Shown: positions 1-7,464, counted from the stretch's first letter. The stretch: 32,173 nucleotides of DNA from Pseudomonadota bacterium (GCA_026390445.1 JAPLFX010000035.1:1-32173); one strand, 5' to 3'. The notes: generated from the sequence alone by a model not told the origin. Translations and numbers: made by a program.

Positions 1-420
1 AAAGGTGATAATAGACCCATTGTTGATGAGCCGGGGAATCTGGGCCTTTTGAAAATTGACGAACTGCTTGATGGTCTTGTCGAGGCTACCCGGAATCGAC
101 AGCACGGCCTGAAGGATGTAGTCAGGGGTAAATAGCGCCAAGGTCTGCGCCTGTTCGGTGCGCAGGTGACTTAAGGTGTAGATGCCAGCATCGTCGATCT
201 CGGCGACGCGAGCAATGCCACTGTCGTGCTCAAAGGCAGCCACTACCCAGCCGGTCATCTGCGCCTGGCTGCCGGTTTTCGTCGATAGCGAACCACGCAC
301 GTCATTCAAAGTGCCGCACAACGAGCAGGCTTCAGGCACCGACTTGCCGGCGTTGCCACAGCCGCCTAATGCCAGGGCGAAAGCCAAGACCAAGGTCACC
401 GCCATGGGCCGCAAGCTCAC
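1..420 (-). CDS. Putative lipoprotein, 3' end cut by the window edge
   Basis: The reading frame stays open from a GTG at 420 to the first base of the window (140 codons), so the C-terminus is missing. The product begins with a short basic stretch, a hydrophobic run (VTLVLAFALAL) and the lipobox LGGC, so it is predicted to be exported and lipid-anchored. Further Cys residues follow in a PEACSLCGTL segment. I do not recognise the domain after that; it contains a stretch around IPGSLDKTIKQFVNF. An in-frame ATG at 405 is an alternative start, giving a very short n-region. A strong GGAGG lies further upstream near 470, in front of a CTG in the same frame, so the true start is uncertain. It is divergent from the RNHCP gene. 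Lipoprotein assignment is fairly safe; function unknown. Confidence 0.65.
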   Translation of the reverse strand, partial: MSLRPMAVTLVLAFALALGGCGNAGKSVPEACSLCGTLNDVRGSLSTKTGSQAQMTGWVVAAFEHDSGIARVAEIDDAGIYTLSHLRTEQAQTLALFTPDYILQAVLSIPGSLDKTIKQFVNFQKAQIPRLINNGSIITF

Positions 421-589
421 GGTGGACAACGAGACGGGCCCTATGTTCTTATGCAGCGTTTGCAGACATCCTCCTCTAGACACGTCCCTTTCGGCAGCAG
501 TCTCGACAAGCTTTAACCGCCGCCGGCCACAGTCCAGTGCAGCCAGGCCAAAACAGGGATCGCAACTCCAGCCAAGCTCAAGACAGGTC

Positions 590-916
590 ATGACAACTTC
601 ACGCTTTACGCATATCAACCAAGCCTTCGTCTGCGCCGCGTGTGGCGCCTCGGTACCACCTCGGTCGAGCGGCTGTCGCAACCATTGCCCGCAGTGCCTG
701 GTGTCCTTGCACGTCGATATCAATCCGGGTGACCGTGCTAATCCCTGCCAGGGTTTAATGGACGCCATCGCCTACGAGCTTAGCGGTAAAAAGGGCCTGG
801 TGCTGGTCTTTCGCTGCCGTCGCTGCAGCCAGATCACCCGCAACGTCGCGGCGCACGAAGATCCGGACGGCGCCGATGACTACGCCCGCATCCTGCGCCT
901 GCTGGGCCGCAGCTAA
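590..916 (+). CDS. RNHCP domain protein (small zinc-binding protein)
   Basis: The 108-residue product has the hallmark of the RNHCP family: a first CxxC (CAAC, about residues 15-18), then CRNHCPQCL with HVD about 30-45, then PGDRANPCQGLM, then a last CRRC pair. The paired cysteines suggest a structural zinc site. The family is widespread but its function is not established, so I infer none. Length matches the usual size of about 100 residues. I chose ATG 590 because the similarity starts just after it and AGG precedes it; the frame is open further upstream but that part antisenses the divergent lipoprotein gene. A very long hairpin starts ten bases after the stop and could act on this mRNA's 3' end. 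Confidence 0.85.
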   Translation: MTTSRFTHINQAFVCAACGASVPPRSSGCRNHCPQCLVSLHVDINPGDRANPCQGLMDAIAYELSGKKGLVLVFRCRRCSQITRNVAAHEDPDGADDYARILRLLGRS

Positions 917-925
917 ATCGTGCTT

Positions 926-1036
926 TGTTGCATAGATCCTGCCCTCCAGCCTTCCCGCCCTCCCAGTTTTTGGGCAGCGGCTTTATTCCGCGCAACTGGG
1001 AGGGTGGGAAGGCTGGAGGGCAGGATTTATGCAACA
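926..1036 (+). repeat. 43-bp inverted repeat forming a perfect plus-strand RNA hairpin
   Basis: Bases 926-968 pair with 994-1036 over 43 positions without a gap. Only two positions are not Watson-Crick (935 with 1027, 957 with 1005), and both are G-U in plus-strand RNA, but would be A-C mismatches in minus-strand RNA. The 25-base loop carries a small inner stem (GCGG 977-980, CCGC 988-991). No T-run follows, so it is not a standard terminator. Including the next outer bases, both tips read like GC-N-N-TGTTGCAT, similar to IS903/IS5-type terminal repeats. It lies between the RNHCP gene and rnpB. Confidence 0.9.
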
Positions 1037-1133
1037 TTGCCATTAAGTGCTACAACCCAGCGAAATATTAGATAAATACTATGGACCGCTCGACTTCCGC
1101 AAGCACCAGGTGTATGGTCCCGCGACCGCAGAC

Positions 1134-1525
1134 GGTGAGTGGGACATGGATATGGATTGGTGGGCTGTCGCTGGTTCACGCTTCGGCGGGAACTGGAGGA
1201 AAGTCCGGACTTCACAGGGCAGGATGCTGGCTAACGGCCAGGCGGCAGTGAGGTAAGAGCTCACTAACGGCTTGGCAACAGGTCCGTTTGGTAAACCCCA
1301 TCCGAAGCAAGACCAAATAGAGGAACAGCTGAGGTGACCCCCCCCCGCAAGGGTGATGGCCACCCCGGCAGCGTCGGCCCGACGAGTTCCTGGGTAGGTC
1401 GCTCGAGGCGACTGGTAACAGTCGTCCCAGATAAATGACAGCCGCAGGCTGGGCGCTGTTTAAAGCAGTCAACCAACCTCGGACAAAATCCGGCTTACAG
1501 CCGATCCACCCAGATTCCACTCACC
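1134..1525 (+). ncRNA. rnpB: RNase P RNA (type A), catalytic subunit of tRNA 5' processing
   Basis: All conserved blocks of bacterial type A RNase P RNA are present in order: GGAGGAAAGTCCGGAC near 1195, ACAGGGCAGGATGCTGGCTAACGGCCAG near 1215 (given here only as the known block), GGTAAACC with GAAGCAAGACCAAATAG near 1290-1320 (the L15 region that binds the tRNA CCA end), AGATAAATGACAGCC near 1430, and ACAAAATCCGGCTTA near 1485. The 3' segment up to 1525 ends in CCACTCACC, which pairs with GGTGAGTGG at 1134-1142, so I set the ends by this long, imperfect P1 helix. A nine-C run (1338-1346) sits in a GCAA-capped hairpin. The exact ends are estimates. trmB begins about 46 bases downstream without a visible terminator. 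Confidence 0.95.
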
Positions 1526-1571
1526 CTCTTCGGTACCACCACAGGCCCGCAACCACCGGACCCGCGCCGCC

Positions 1572-2294
1572 ATGCCACAAAAACGACCAGACCCCTTTGT
1601 CAACGCCGCAACCACCTTGGACGCGACCGTCAATCCCTATGTCGGTATGCTGCGCGAGGCCACCGCCTCGGGCGCGCTACCCTTGGCTGTCGGACCGACC
1701 CTGGCGAGCATGAAGGGCCAATGGCGGCAGCACATCGCCGCCTATCACGGCTTGCAGACACCGGCAAAACGCCTGATCGTCGAGATTGGCTGCTACAAAG
1801 GTCAGACCCTGTTGGATTTGACTAAAGCCTTTCCGGACACCGCCTTCATCGGCATCGATATCACCTTTAAAAGAGTGGTGACGACGGCGCAGCGCTTGAC
1901 CGCACACGGTGTAAAAAATGGCTTCTGCGCGATGGCCAATGCCATTGCGATCGATCAGTTGTTTGCACCGGGTGAACTCGACGGCTGCTTGATCTTCTTT
2001 CCTGACCCGTGGATCCGCAAAGCCAAACAGGCCAAGCACCGCCTGGTCGGACCGCAGTTCTGCGAACGGCTTTACAGTCGACTTGCTGCGTCAGGCTTTT
2101 GCTGGTTAAAGACCGATCATCTACCCTATTTTGAACGCGCCAACGAGGCTCTAGCTCAGGCCTCATTTAGCCGAGTTCCCGCCTCGGCACCCGAGCTGCT
2201 CGGCAGCGACTTCAGCAGTGTGTTTGAGCAGAGATTCCACGCCCAGCAGCTCCCGACCTATGGGTCTAAGTGGTTAAAATTAGAGATTAATTGA
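1572..2294 (+). CDS. trmB: tRNA (guanine-N7-)-methyltransferase
   Basis: TrmB uses S-adenosylmethionine to methylate G46 in the variable loop of many tRNAs. The 240-residue product matches the family in length. It shows the class I SAM-binding motif VEIGCYKGQTLL (about 70-81), the acidic end of strand 2 in GIDITFKRV, and the family signature FFPDPWIRKAKQAKHRLV (about 140-157), followed by the C-terminal half with a KTDH segment. The N-terminal 30 residues are not conserved, so the start at ATG 1572 is not certain; no clear ribosome binding site precedes it. It sits directly behind rnpB, making a tRNA-maturation pair, and could be partly read through from the rnpB promoter. Confidence 0.93.
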   Translation: MPQKRPDPFVNAATTLDATVNPYVGMLREATASGALPLAVGPTLASMKGQWRQHIAAYHGLQTPAKRLIVEIGCYKGQTLLDLTKAFPDTAFIGIDITFKRVVTTAQRLTAHGVKNGFCAMANAIAIDQLFAPGELDGCLIFFPDPWIRKAKQAKHRLVGPQFCERLYSRLAASGFCWLKTDHLPYFERANEALAQASFSRVPASAPELLGSDFSSVFEQRFHAQQLPTYGSKWLKLEIN

Positions 2295-2342
2295 ATATCG
2301 TTGGACTAGGCTAAAGTTGCCTGCCAACCTCCTGCGCGCATG

Positions 2343-2351
2343 TGGTATTAT
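2343..2351 (+). promoter_or_regulatory. Candidate extended -10 promoter for the 2358-3253 genes
   Basis: TGG-TATTAT at 2343-2351 matches an extended -10 element (TGn followed by a TATAAT-like hexamer). No good -35 lies 16-18 bases upstream (TTGCCT at 2317 is too far). Transcription would start about at 2358, which is the A of the ATG of the next gene, so the mRNA could be leaderless. Weak evidence from motif match only. Confidence 0.3.
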
Positions 2352-2357
2352 GACTGT

Positions 2358-2672
2358 ATGGCCCGTCGCGACCCGAACATCTCTGCCGATCAAACGCCAC
2401 TAGTTTTAGCTGGAACCAGCCAAGACCTGCGTGTTCAAGCGTTAACACTCGAACAGCTGCAGCTGCAAGCAGTGGCCCTTTTGGCGGTTGAACCCAAGGC
2501 CAATACACCGCCATCCACGGCGCGAGTCGCGTCGCTGCAAGCCTTGCAAGCCGCACCTGCGCGTTCTGGCAAAGCCTCAGCCTTGTCGCTCCTCGCTGCG
2601 ACACAGCGGCCAGCCGCATCTGCCGTGGTGAGTCCTTTCGCAAGGAAGCCAGCAAAGAAGTCAACGCCATGA
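2358..2672 (+). CDS. Hypothetical low-complexity protein upstream of ybeY
   Basis: The 104-residue product is rich in Ala, Leu and Gln, with a LEQLQLQAVALLAVEP stretch that may form a helix, and a basic tail ending FARKPAKKSTP. I recognise no domain and no signal peptide. Its support as a gene is contextual: its TGA overlaps the ybeY ATG as ATGA (2669-2672), typical of translational coupling, and a candidate promoter ends exactly at its ATG. No ribosome binding site is present, which would suit leaderless translation. An in-frame ATG at 2340 overlaps the proposed promoter and is less likely. Reading frames of similar length exist on the other strand here, so the call is tentative. In many bacteria phoH precedes ybeY; it is not here. 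Confidence 0.5.
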   Translation: MARRDPNISADQTPLVLAGTSQDLRVQALTLEQLQLQAVALLAVEPKANTPPSTARVASLQALQAAPARSGKASALSLLAATQRPAASAVVSPFARKPAKKSTP

Positions 2673-3253
2673 ATGCGCGCTCCGAGCTCAGCTTTCAGGC
2701 CACCACCAGCATCGTCTGCACGACGCGCCACTACCATATCGAGGCAGCAAAAATCCGCACAATGGCCGACCTGATCTGTACTCGACTCGGCGTTGGCCAC
2801 TACGAGCTGGCGCTCCGCTTTGTCGGTTCAACGACCATCCGGCGGCTAAACCGCGAGTTTCGCCACATCGACAAAGCCACCGACGTGCTGTCATTTCCCC
2901 AGCTCGAGTGGGCAAAACCAGCGACTATAGGCAAAGCTAAGAAAGCCCCCCGCGGCCCTTTTGCCCTCAGGTCGATGCCGACCGATGTGCTGGGTGATGT
3001 CATCATCTCATTGCCCGATGCCGCCACCAATGCCAAGCGCATCGGCCAGCCGCTGGCCAGGGAGGTTGGCTTTCTGCTGATCCATGGCATTCTGCATCTG
3101 TGCGGCTACGACCATCTAAACAGCAAAGACGAAAAGGCGATGCGCCAAGCGCAGCGCGTGTTGATGCGCTCGCTGAGCGGTCCAAGCGGCGGCAAACCGC
3201 TGTGGACCGGCAGCGTCAAGCGACGCCAACAAGGTCGATCCCATGCCCACTGA
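2669..3253 (+). CDS. ybeY: Endoribonuclease YbeY (rRNA maturation factor)
   Basis: YbeY is a zinc-dependent single-strand endoribonuclease needed for 16S rRNA 3' maturation and ribosome quality control in many bacteria. The product (194 residues) carries the zinc-binding signature HGILHLCGYDH at 139-149, with three His ligands, and the upstream NREFRHIDKATDVLSFP segment (61-77) typical of the family. A basic insertion, KAKKAPRGPF (about 89-98), sits between these two and is longer than in E. coli. The basic C-terminus runs past the family core. It overlaps both neighbours: ATGA with the upstream gene and 11 bases with the CorC-type gene downstream, the classic ybeY-corC pairing, so it is very likely part of one operon. 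Confidence 0.95.
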   Translation: MNARSELSFQATTSIVCTTRHYHIEAAKIRTMADLICTRLGVGHYELALRFVGSTTIRRLNREFRHIDKATDVLSFPQLEWAKPATIGKAKKAPRGPFALRSMPTDVLGDVIISLPDAATNAKRIGQPLAREVGFLLIHGILHLCGYDHLNSKDEKAMRQAQRVLMRSLSGPSGGKPLWTGSVKRRQQGRSHAH

Positions 3254-4570
3254 TATGTCTTTTGTCTCACACACCGACAGCGTCGAACTCCTCACCATTG
3301 CCGCATCGCTGACCTTTGCCGCCTTCTTTTCTGGCTGTGAAACCGCAATCACTAGTCTAGGCACGCTCAAAGCCAAGCAGATGCTCGAGCAAGGCAAGCA
3401 GCGGCAAAAGCCCTTGACTTTGTGGCTCGCCCACCCGGGCCGGGTGCTCACAACGATTCTGATCTTCAATAACCTCTTCCATATTCTCGCCTCCGCGGTC
3501 GCCACCGACTTTGCCAACCGGCATCTACAAAACAACGCCATCAGCATCGCGACCGGCGTCATGACCTTGCTGATTTTGATCTTCGTCGAGATCGTACCGA
3601 AGTCCTTTGCCAAAACCCACTCGGAGCGACTAGCGCCACCGACCTGACGCTGATCTACGCTCTTTACCTCTGTGTCGCACCAGTGGTCTGGCTGTTTGCT
3701 GAAGGTGCCTCCCGAGTCGTCCGAGTGCTTGGCGGTGTGCGCAAGGAAACTCCACCGATTACCGAAGAGGAGCTTGAATATCTGGTCAACGTCGGCGAGC
3801 GCGCCGGCGTCCTTGAAGAGACCAAAAAGGACATGTTAGTCGGAGTTTTTGACTTCGACGAAATTAAAGTCCGCGAAGTCATGACGCCTCGACCTGACGT
3901 CAAGTGGCTGAGCCTCGACAGCGACCTAAACGCCGCCTTGAGCCTTGCGGTCGAAACCGGCATGTCGCGCATACCGATCTGCGAAGCCTCCGGTATCGAT
4001 CATGTGGTCGGCATCCTTCTCGTCAAGGACCTGCTCAAGGTCGCCAGGGATAGCTCGAGTGGTGCCGGCTACGATCTGGCTAAGATCATGCGCGCGCCTT
4101 TCTTCGTCCCCGAGTCAAAGCAGGTGATGGAGGTCTTCAAAGAACTGAAGAGTAGCAAAAACCACATCGCCGTCGTGATCGACGAGCATGGCGGCACGGC
4201 TGGACTCGTGACGATGGAGGACATCCTCGAACAGATCGTCGGCGAAATCCAAGACGAGTACGATACCGAGGAGGCAGAGATCGTCGAGCTGGAAAGCGGC
4301 ATCTATGACGTCGCGGGATCTTGCAATATCGATGAGTTCCTCGAGCACTTTGAGCTCGACGAACAGTCGCTGACCGACAAACCGGACGAGGGCACCGACA
4401 CGATCGCTGGCTGGATCTTCTCGCAGCTCGGCGAACTGCCAGAGGTTGGCACAACTTTGCGCATTGGCCCTCTGAACGTCGAGGTCACCGAGGTCGAACG
4501 CCAACGCATCCGCCGGGTACGCGTGTCGAAGATCCTAGGCAGCGGTGAAAGTCCACGGCCCAAAGCCTGA
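3243..4570 (+). pseudogene. CNNM/CorC-family protein (HlyC/CorC), interrupted by a frameshift
   Basis: The two halves of one protein lie in different frames. The first (3243 to TGA 3645-3647) is the DUF21/CNNM membrane domain: hydrophobic segments, FFSGCETAITSLG and EIVPKSFAKTHSERLA. The second frame takes over at about 3630-3640 with TDLTLIYALYLCVAPVVWLFAEG, the next membrane helix, then ITEEELEYLV, two CBS domains (REVMTPRPDV; IAVVIDEHGGTAGLVTMEDILE) and the C-terminal CorC_HlyC domain. The shift is -1 (one base missing). No slippery heptamer is visible at the junction, so programmed frameshifting is unlikely; a mutation or a sequence error is more probable. Intact relatives are implicated in divalent cation (magnesium, cobalt) homeostasis at the inner membrane. 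A GTG at 3683 could start a soluble CBS-only fragment. Confidence 0.88.
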
Positions 4571-4589
4571 GCCAGCTCGATGCGGGCCC

Positions 4590-5588
4590 TTAACGCAGCC
4601 TACCGCGAAGGGCGAAGACACGGCCAGCCGCCTGTTCCAGCCGCCTTTTGAAGGCACTGCTGCGCGCGGCCTCCTTGGTCAAGGCAGCATAAGCCCATTC
4701 GTAGCGCTCAAGGTGGCGACAGACCAAGAGCAGATCCGCTCCGGCAACGACCGCTTGCACGATGGCTTCCTGCCATTGGGACTCGGCTTGTGGGATTGCA
4801 CCCATATTCATATCGTCGCTAACCACCACGCCAGCATAGCCAAGCTGATCGCGCAGCAGAGCGCCCATGACCCATGCCGAGCGACTGGCTTCTTCAGGTG
4901 CCAATTGCGGGTAGATACAATGTGAAATCATCACCATCGAAGCTTGACCAAGCAGGGCCTGAAAGGGGACTAGCTCGGTTAGCATCAGCTCCGCGAGAGA
5001 CCGGTCGATCACGGCGCCACCTAGGTGGGTATCGCTACGGGCCGCACCTTGGCCAGGGAAATGCTTCAAGCAGCCCTCTACTCCCGAAGCGAGTAAACCG
5101 GAGAGAAAAGCCCCAGCTCGCTTGCTGGCGGCCTGAGCCGAGGTCGCAAAGGCGCGGTCGCCGATCGCCGTGTTGCTTGGCTCGGTGAGCACGTCGCAGC
5201 ACGGCGCAAAATTAGCATTGATGCCCAAGGTGCGCAGTCTACGCCCCATGTCTGCGGCGATCTCTCGCACTTGCTCCAGCGCGACCAGATCGTCTCCACC
5301 CCCAGCCAGAGCCAGAGCCGGGCCATGGTTTGGAAACGGCTCCTTGAGCCGTGCGACGCGCCCGCCCTCTTGGTCGATGGCGATCAGCATTGGCGGATCA
5401 CCAACTGGGCGCAGGCGCTGCAAAGTGGCCGTCAGTGCGGCTAGGTCGGCCTGAGGCAGCGGCATGTTGCGGGTAAAAAGGGTCACACCTGACACAGGAA
5501 GGCGTCGGTAGAACCGCTCCTCGGCAGCCGTGAGCGAAGTCCCCTCGACGGCACAAACCAGAAGGCTGGCAGCAACGTCACGCACCAA
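4590..5588 (-). CDS. nagZ: Beta-N-acetylhexosaminidase NagZ (glycoside hydrolase family 3)
   Basis: NagZ removes N-acetylglucosamine from 1,6-anhydro-muropeptides in the cytoplasm during cell-wall recycling. The 332-residue single-domain product fits the NagZ class, without signal peptide. Visible motifs are IDQEGGRVARL (71-81), NFAPCCDVL (126-134), KHFPGQGAARSDTH (175-188) and VVSDDMNMGAI (255-265). The Asp-186/His-188 pair of SDTH corresponds to the acid/base dyad peculiar to NagZ, and the Asp in SDDM to the nucleophile. One oddity: the near-universal KHFPGHG reads KHFPGQG here, with Gln in place of a substrate-contacting His. It follows khpA by 12 bases on the same strand, so they probably share a transcript, and it converges on the CorC-type gene. 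Confidence 0.93.
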   Translation of the reverse strand: MVRDVAASLLVCAVEGTSLTAAEERFYRRLPVSGVTLFTRNMPLPQADLAALTATLQRLRPVGDPPMLIAIDQEGGRVARLKEPFPNHGPALALAGGGDDLVALEQVREIAADMGRRLRTLGINANFAPCCDVLTEPSNTAIGDRAFATSAQAASKRAGAFLSGLLASGVEGCLKHFPGQGAARSDTHLGGAVIDRSLAELMLTELVPFQALLGQASMVMISHCIYPQLAPEEASRSAWVMGALLRDQLGYAGVVVSDDMNMGAIPQAESQWQEAIVQAVVAGADLLLVCRHLERYEWAYAALTKEAARSSAFKRRLEQAAGRVFALRGRLR

Positions 5589-5600
5589 GGTGGCTCCTGA

Positions 5601-5855
5601 TCACTCGTCGATGATCTGCAGGATGTAGCGCTTGGAATGCTTGGCTGCAGCGCAGTTTAAGATGGTTCGAATAGCATCCGCGGTCCGGCCCTGGCGTCCA
5701 ATCACCTTGCCGATATCCTCTTTTGCCACCTTCAATTCGATGATGTTGGTCTGGTTACCAGCGATCTCGCTGATCTCAATTCGGCCAACTTCGTCCACGA
5801 GTGCCTTGGCAATAAACTCTACCAGGTCCTTCATGGTAACGTCAGATTCGCTCAT
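5601..5855 (-). CDS. khpA: KH-domain RNA-binding protein KhpA
   Basis: This 84-residue protein is one KH domain. The GxxG loop is IGRQGRTADAIRTIL (about 52-66), preceded by VAKEDIGKV, and it ends shortly after the fold, as KhpA (YlqC) proteins do. In other bacteria KhpA pairs with KhpB/Jag and binds many small RNAs and mRNAs; khpB is not in this window. The start ATG at 5855 has GAAG/GAG 6-10 bases upstream. khpA is often found between rpsP and rimM; here it instead precedes nagZ with a 12-base gap. The 122-base divergent region towards the next gene must hold its promoter, but I see no convincing -35/-10 pair. Confidence 0.92.
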   Translation of the reverse strand: MSESDVTMKDLVEFIAKALVDEVGRIEISEIAGNQTNIIELKVAKEDIGKVIGRQGRTADAIRTILNCAAAKHSKRYILQIIDE

Positions 5856-5977
5856 AGCTCACTTCCGTATGCAAAAGGAATTCAACTATCAACCGCCCCA
5901 TGGCCAGGCAGAGCACGCCTGTACTTCCCACTAGGAAAGTTTATAAGATATTGGTCGACAAGAAAAGGAGACAATAA

Positions 5978-6421
5978 GTGGCTGAGCTGACTACGGAACA
6001 AGTATTCAACGGCGACATCGCTCAAGTCTTCCATGGAATCGGGCAATATGCCCGTTATCCGGAGTTTTTGCCGGGTGTGACCGGCATCAAAGTATTACCG
6101 CCTAAAGCGGCGGGCTCGGTCTGCCAAGTCACCTACGAGTTGAAGTTGATTAAGTCATTCTACTACACGCTAGACATGTTTGAGGAAAAGCCAAGCCGCA
6201 TTTGGTGGAATCTCGCAGCATCCAACCTCATGAAGCGCAGCAACGGTTCGTGGCTTTTGAGTCCTGCAGGGACTGGCAAGACCAAAGCGGTCTACACTTT
6301 GGATATCGGATTTTCCGGTTTAGTCCCCAGCAAGATTGTCGATCAAATCACCAAGGCGAACCTGTCCGGCATGATGATCGGCTTTCAAAAGCTGATCGAT
6401 AGCAGCGTCAGCCCGCATTAG
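5978..6421 (+). CDS. SRPBCC/Coq10-like lipid-binding (START-type) protein
   Basis: The product (147 residues) resembles the polyketide-cyclase/Coq10 START family: an N-terminal VFNGDIAQVFHGIGQYARYPEF segment with the typical YPEFLPGV motif (about 27-34), beta strands through the middle, and a long C-terminal helix (KIVDQITKANLSGMMIGFQKLI). Such proteins fold into a helix-grip cavity that binds hydrophobic ligands; Coq10 members carry ubiquinone. The ligand here cannot be told from sequence. Translation starts at GTG 5978: AAGGAG lies eight bases before it and the frame has no better upstream start. No signal peptide. Gene stands alone and is divergent from khpA. Confidence 0.8.
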   Translation: MAELTTEQVFNGDIAQVFHGIGQYARYPEFLPGVTGIKVLPPKAAGSVCQVTYELKLIKSFYYTLDMFEEKPSRIWWNLAASNLMKRSNGSWLLSPAGTGKTKAVYTLDIGFSGLVPSKIVDQITKANLSGMMIGFQKLIDSSVSPH

Positions 6422-6432
6422 GGGGTGGGGTC

Positions 6433-6475
6433 ACCGCGGAGGCGCGGAGATTTTTAACCGCGAAGGGCGCAAAGG
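6433..6475. repeat. Pair of imperfect 18-19 base intergenic repeats (ACCGCGGAGGCGCGGAG type)
   Basis: ACCGCGGAGGCGCGGAGA (6433-6450) and ACCGCGAAGGGCGCAAAGG (6457-6475) are near-copies separated by ATTTTTA. Such ACCGCGAAGG-CGC-GAAGG units recur between genes in many proteobacterial genomes, by my recollection. They fill the 72-base gap between two convergent genes. Confidence 0.6.
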
Positions 6476-6493
6476 GTGCCGCGGCTGTGGCGG

Positions 6494-7072
6494 CTAGCCA
6501 AGTTGCTGTGCCAGGGATATGTCCGACCAATCAAAGATGAAGGGAATGCCGTCCCAGCACCGGCCCTGAATCACGTCCGGCCAGGCCAACCCAAGCTGCT
6601 GGAGTCCCGATCGGAGTTCAAGGGCCAGGCTGGCTAGGGGCAACCAGTGGGCTGCGGCGGCCGTCAAAGGTGCGCCACCGAAGGGCATGAGGAGGCTCGC
6701 TGCTGCGTCGCCTTCGGGGCCGACGAGCATAGGGGACACCAGGGTGATCTGGTCCTCAATCGGGGCCTGTAGGAGGCGCATCGCCGCACACCACTGCCGG
6801 TGTCTGAGGCCCCCACCACCCCCGCCAAAGCCCTGGTGGGACCGCTTGTAAACCAATGGCATCAGCCCGTGCCGGGTCTGCTGCTGATCGCTAGGCTCGC
6901 GCAGCCGCCAAGCCGTAAAGTGCTCGCCTTCTCCTAGCAGCTCGTGGCGTTCACTCAACTTACTATAACTCCAGGCATTTAGATCCATCAAGCGACTCTC
7001 ATCGCAGCGCTGTTGGAAGGCCTCGTGAAAGCGAGCCCGATCTTTTGCCCTAAGGCGCTGATGATTCATCAT
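6494..7072 (-). CDS. Hypothetical protein, faint kinase-like features
   Basis: 192 residues, no signal peptide or membrane segment. I do not recognise a family. Possible weak features of a protein-kinase-like fold are a glycine-containing LLGEGEHFTAWRL loop (about 46-58), a Lys in PLVYKRSH (about 73-80) and a C-terminal PFIFDWSDIS, which recalls the DFG/IDWSD region of phosphotransferases; the canonical catalytic HxD loop is not obvious. A run of five glycines (GFGGGGGGLRHR) follows the KRSH segment. Two ATGs in a row open the frame (7072 and 7069), with only a weak AAAAAG upstream. The gene converges on the SRPBCC gene. Function unknown. Confidence 0.6.
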   Translation of the reverse strand: MMNHQRLRAKDRARFHEAFQQRCDESRLMDLNAWSYSKLSERHELLGEGEHFTAWRLREPSDQQQTRHGLMPLVYKRSHQGFGGGGGGLRHRQWCAAMRLLQAPIEDQITLVSPMLVGPEGDAAASLLMPFGGAPLTAAAAHWLPLASLALELRSGLQQLGLAWPDVIQGRCWDGIPFIFDWSDISLAQQLG

Positions 7073-7464
7073 CTTTTTGGCCCGCCATGCAGCAAACGCG
7101 ACGCTCCGGGACGACTTATCATTTGTTCAGCTCACCTAAACTACAAAGAATCACATGGGATCTCCGAATGGTTTTGGCGGCGTTCGGGCCCATGGGCTAT
7201 ATTCGGGCCGGGTGTTTGTTGTCAGGAGTTGTCTATTATTTGGTCGGTTGTTTTAAGACTTCCACAGAGCTTCCCATCATGGTGATCGTGATTAAATGCG
7301 CCTGGCTCACCCCGGGCACGGAAATTACAGCAGAAGCTGGCGCCTCTCAATCTTCGCTAGCGTGTCCATCCGCTGGCATGGGACTTGCTCAGTAGTTCCT
7401 ATCGGGTAAGACCCGGGTTGTTGTGGACATACCGTAAGCTGCTGCTGCACTGGAGGACAAGAAG
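7073..7464. other. Intergenic region of 392 bases, no gene recognised
   Basis: It separates the divergent 6494-7072 gene and the 7465 gene, so it should hold both promoters. I see a small hairpin CGGGT-AAG-ACCCG near 7404 and a TATTAT hexamer near 7235 without a partner -35. Open frames here (for example 7087-7395) have no ribosome binding site, no recognisable domain and an atypical composition. Confidence 0.4.

Noticed and set aside
910-1051. Target-site duplication around the 43-bp hairpin
   Set aside because: The nine bases on either side (GCTAAATCG versus ATTAAGTGC) do not match, so a recent transposition is not supported.
1047-1363. Open frames on both strands inside 1047-1363
   Set aside because: They lie in the RNase P RNA gene, whose conserved blocks explain the sequence; no protein motif or ribosome binding site.
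3605-3645. Programmed -1 frameshift in the CorC-type gene
   Set aside because: No X-XXY-YYZ heptamer in the right frame and no clear stimulatory hairpin; the family is not known to use frameshifting.
4440-4462. Sigma-54-like TTGGCAC...TTGCG on the plus strand
   Set aside because: Spacing between the two elements is one base short and it lies deep in the CorC-type coding region with no gene start nearby.
7087-7395. 102-codon frame upstream of the 7465 microprotein
   Set aside because: No ribosome binding site, no domain, and it occupies the only space for two divergent promoters.
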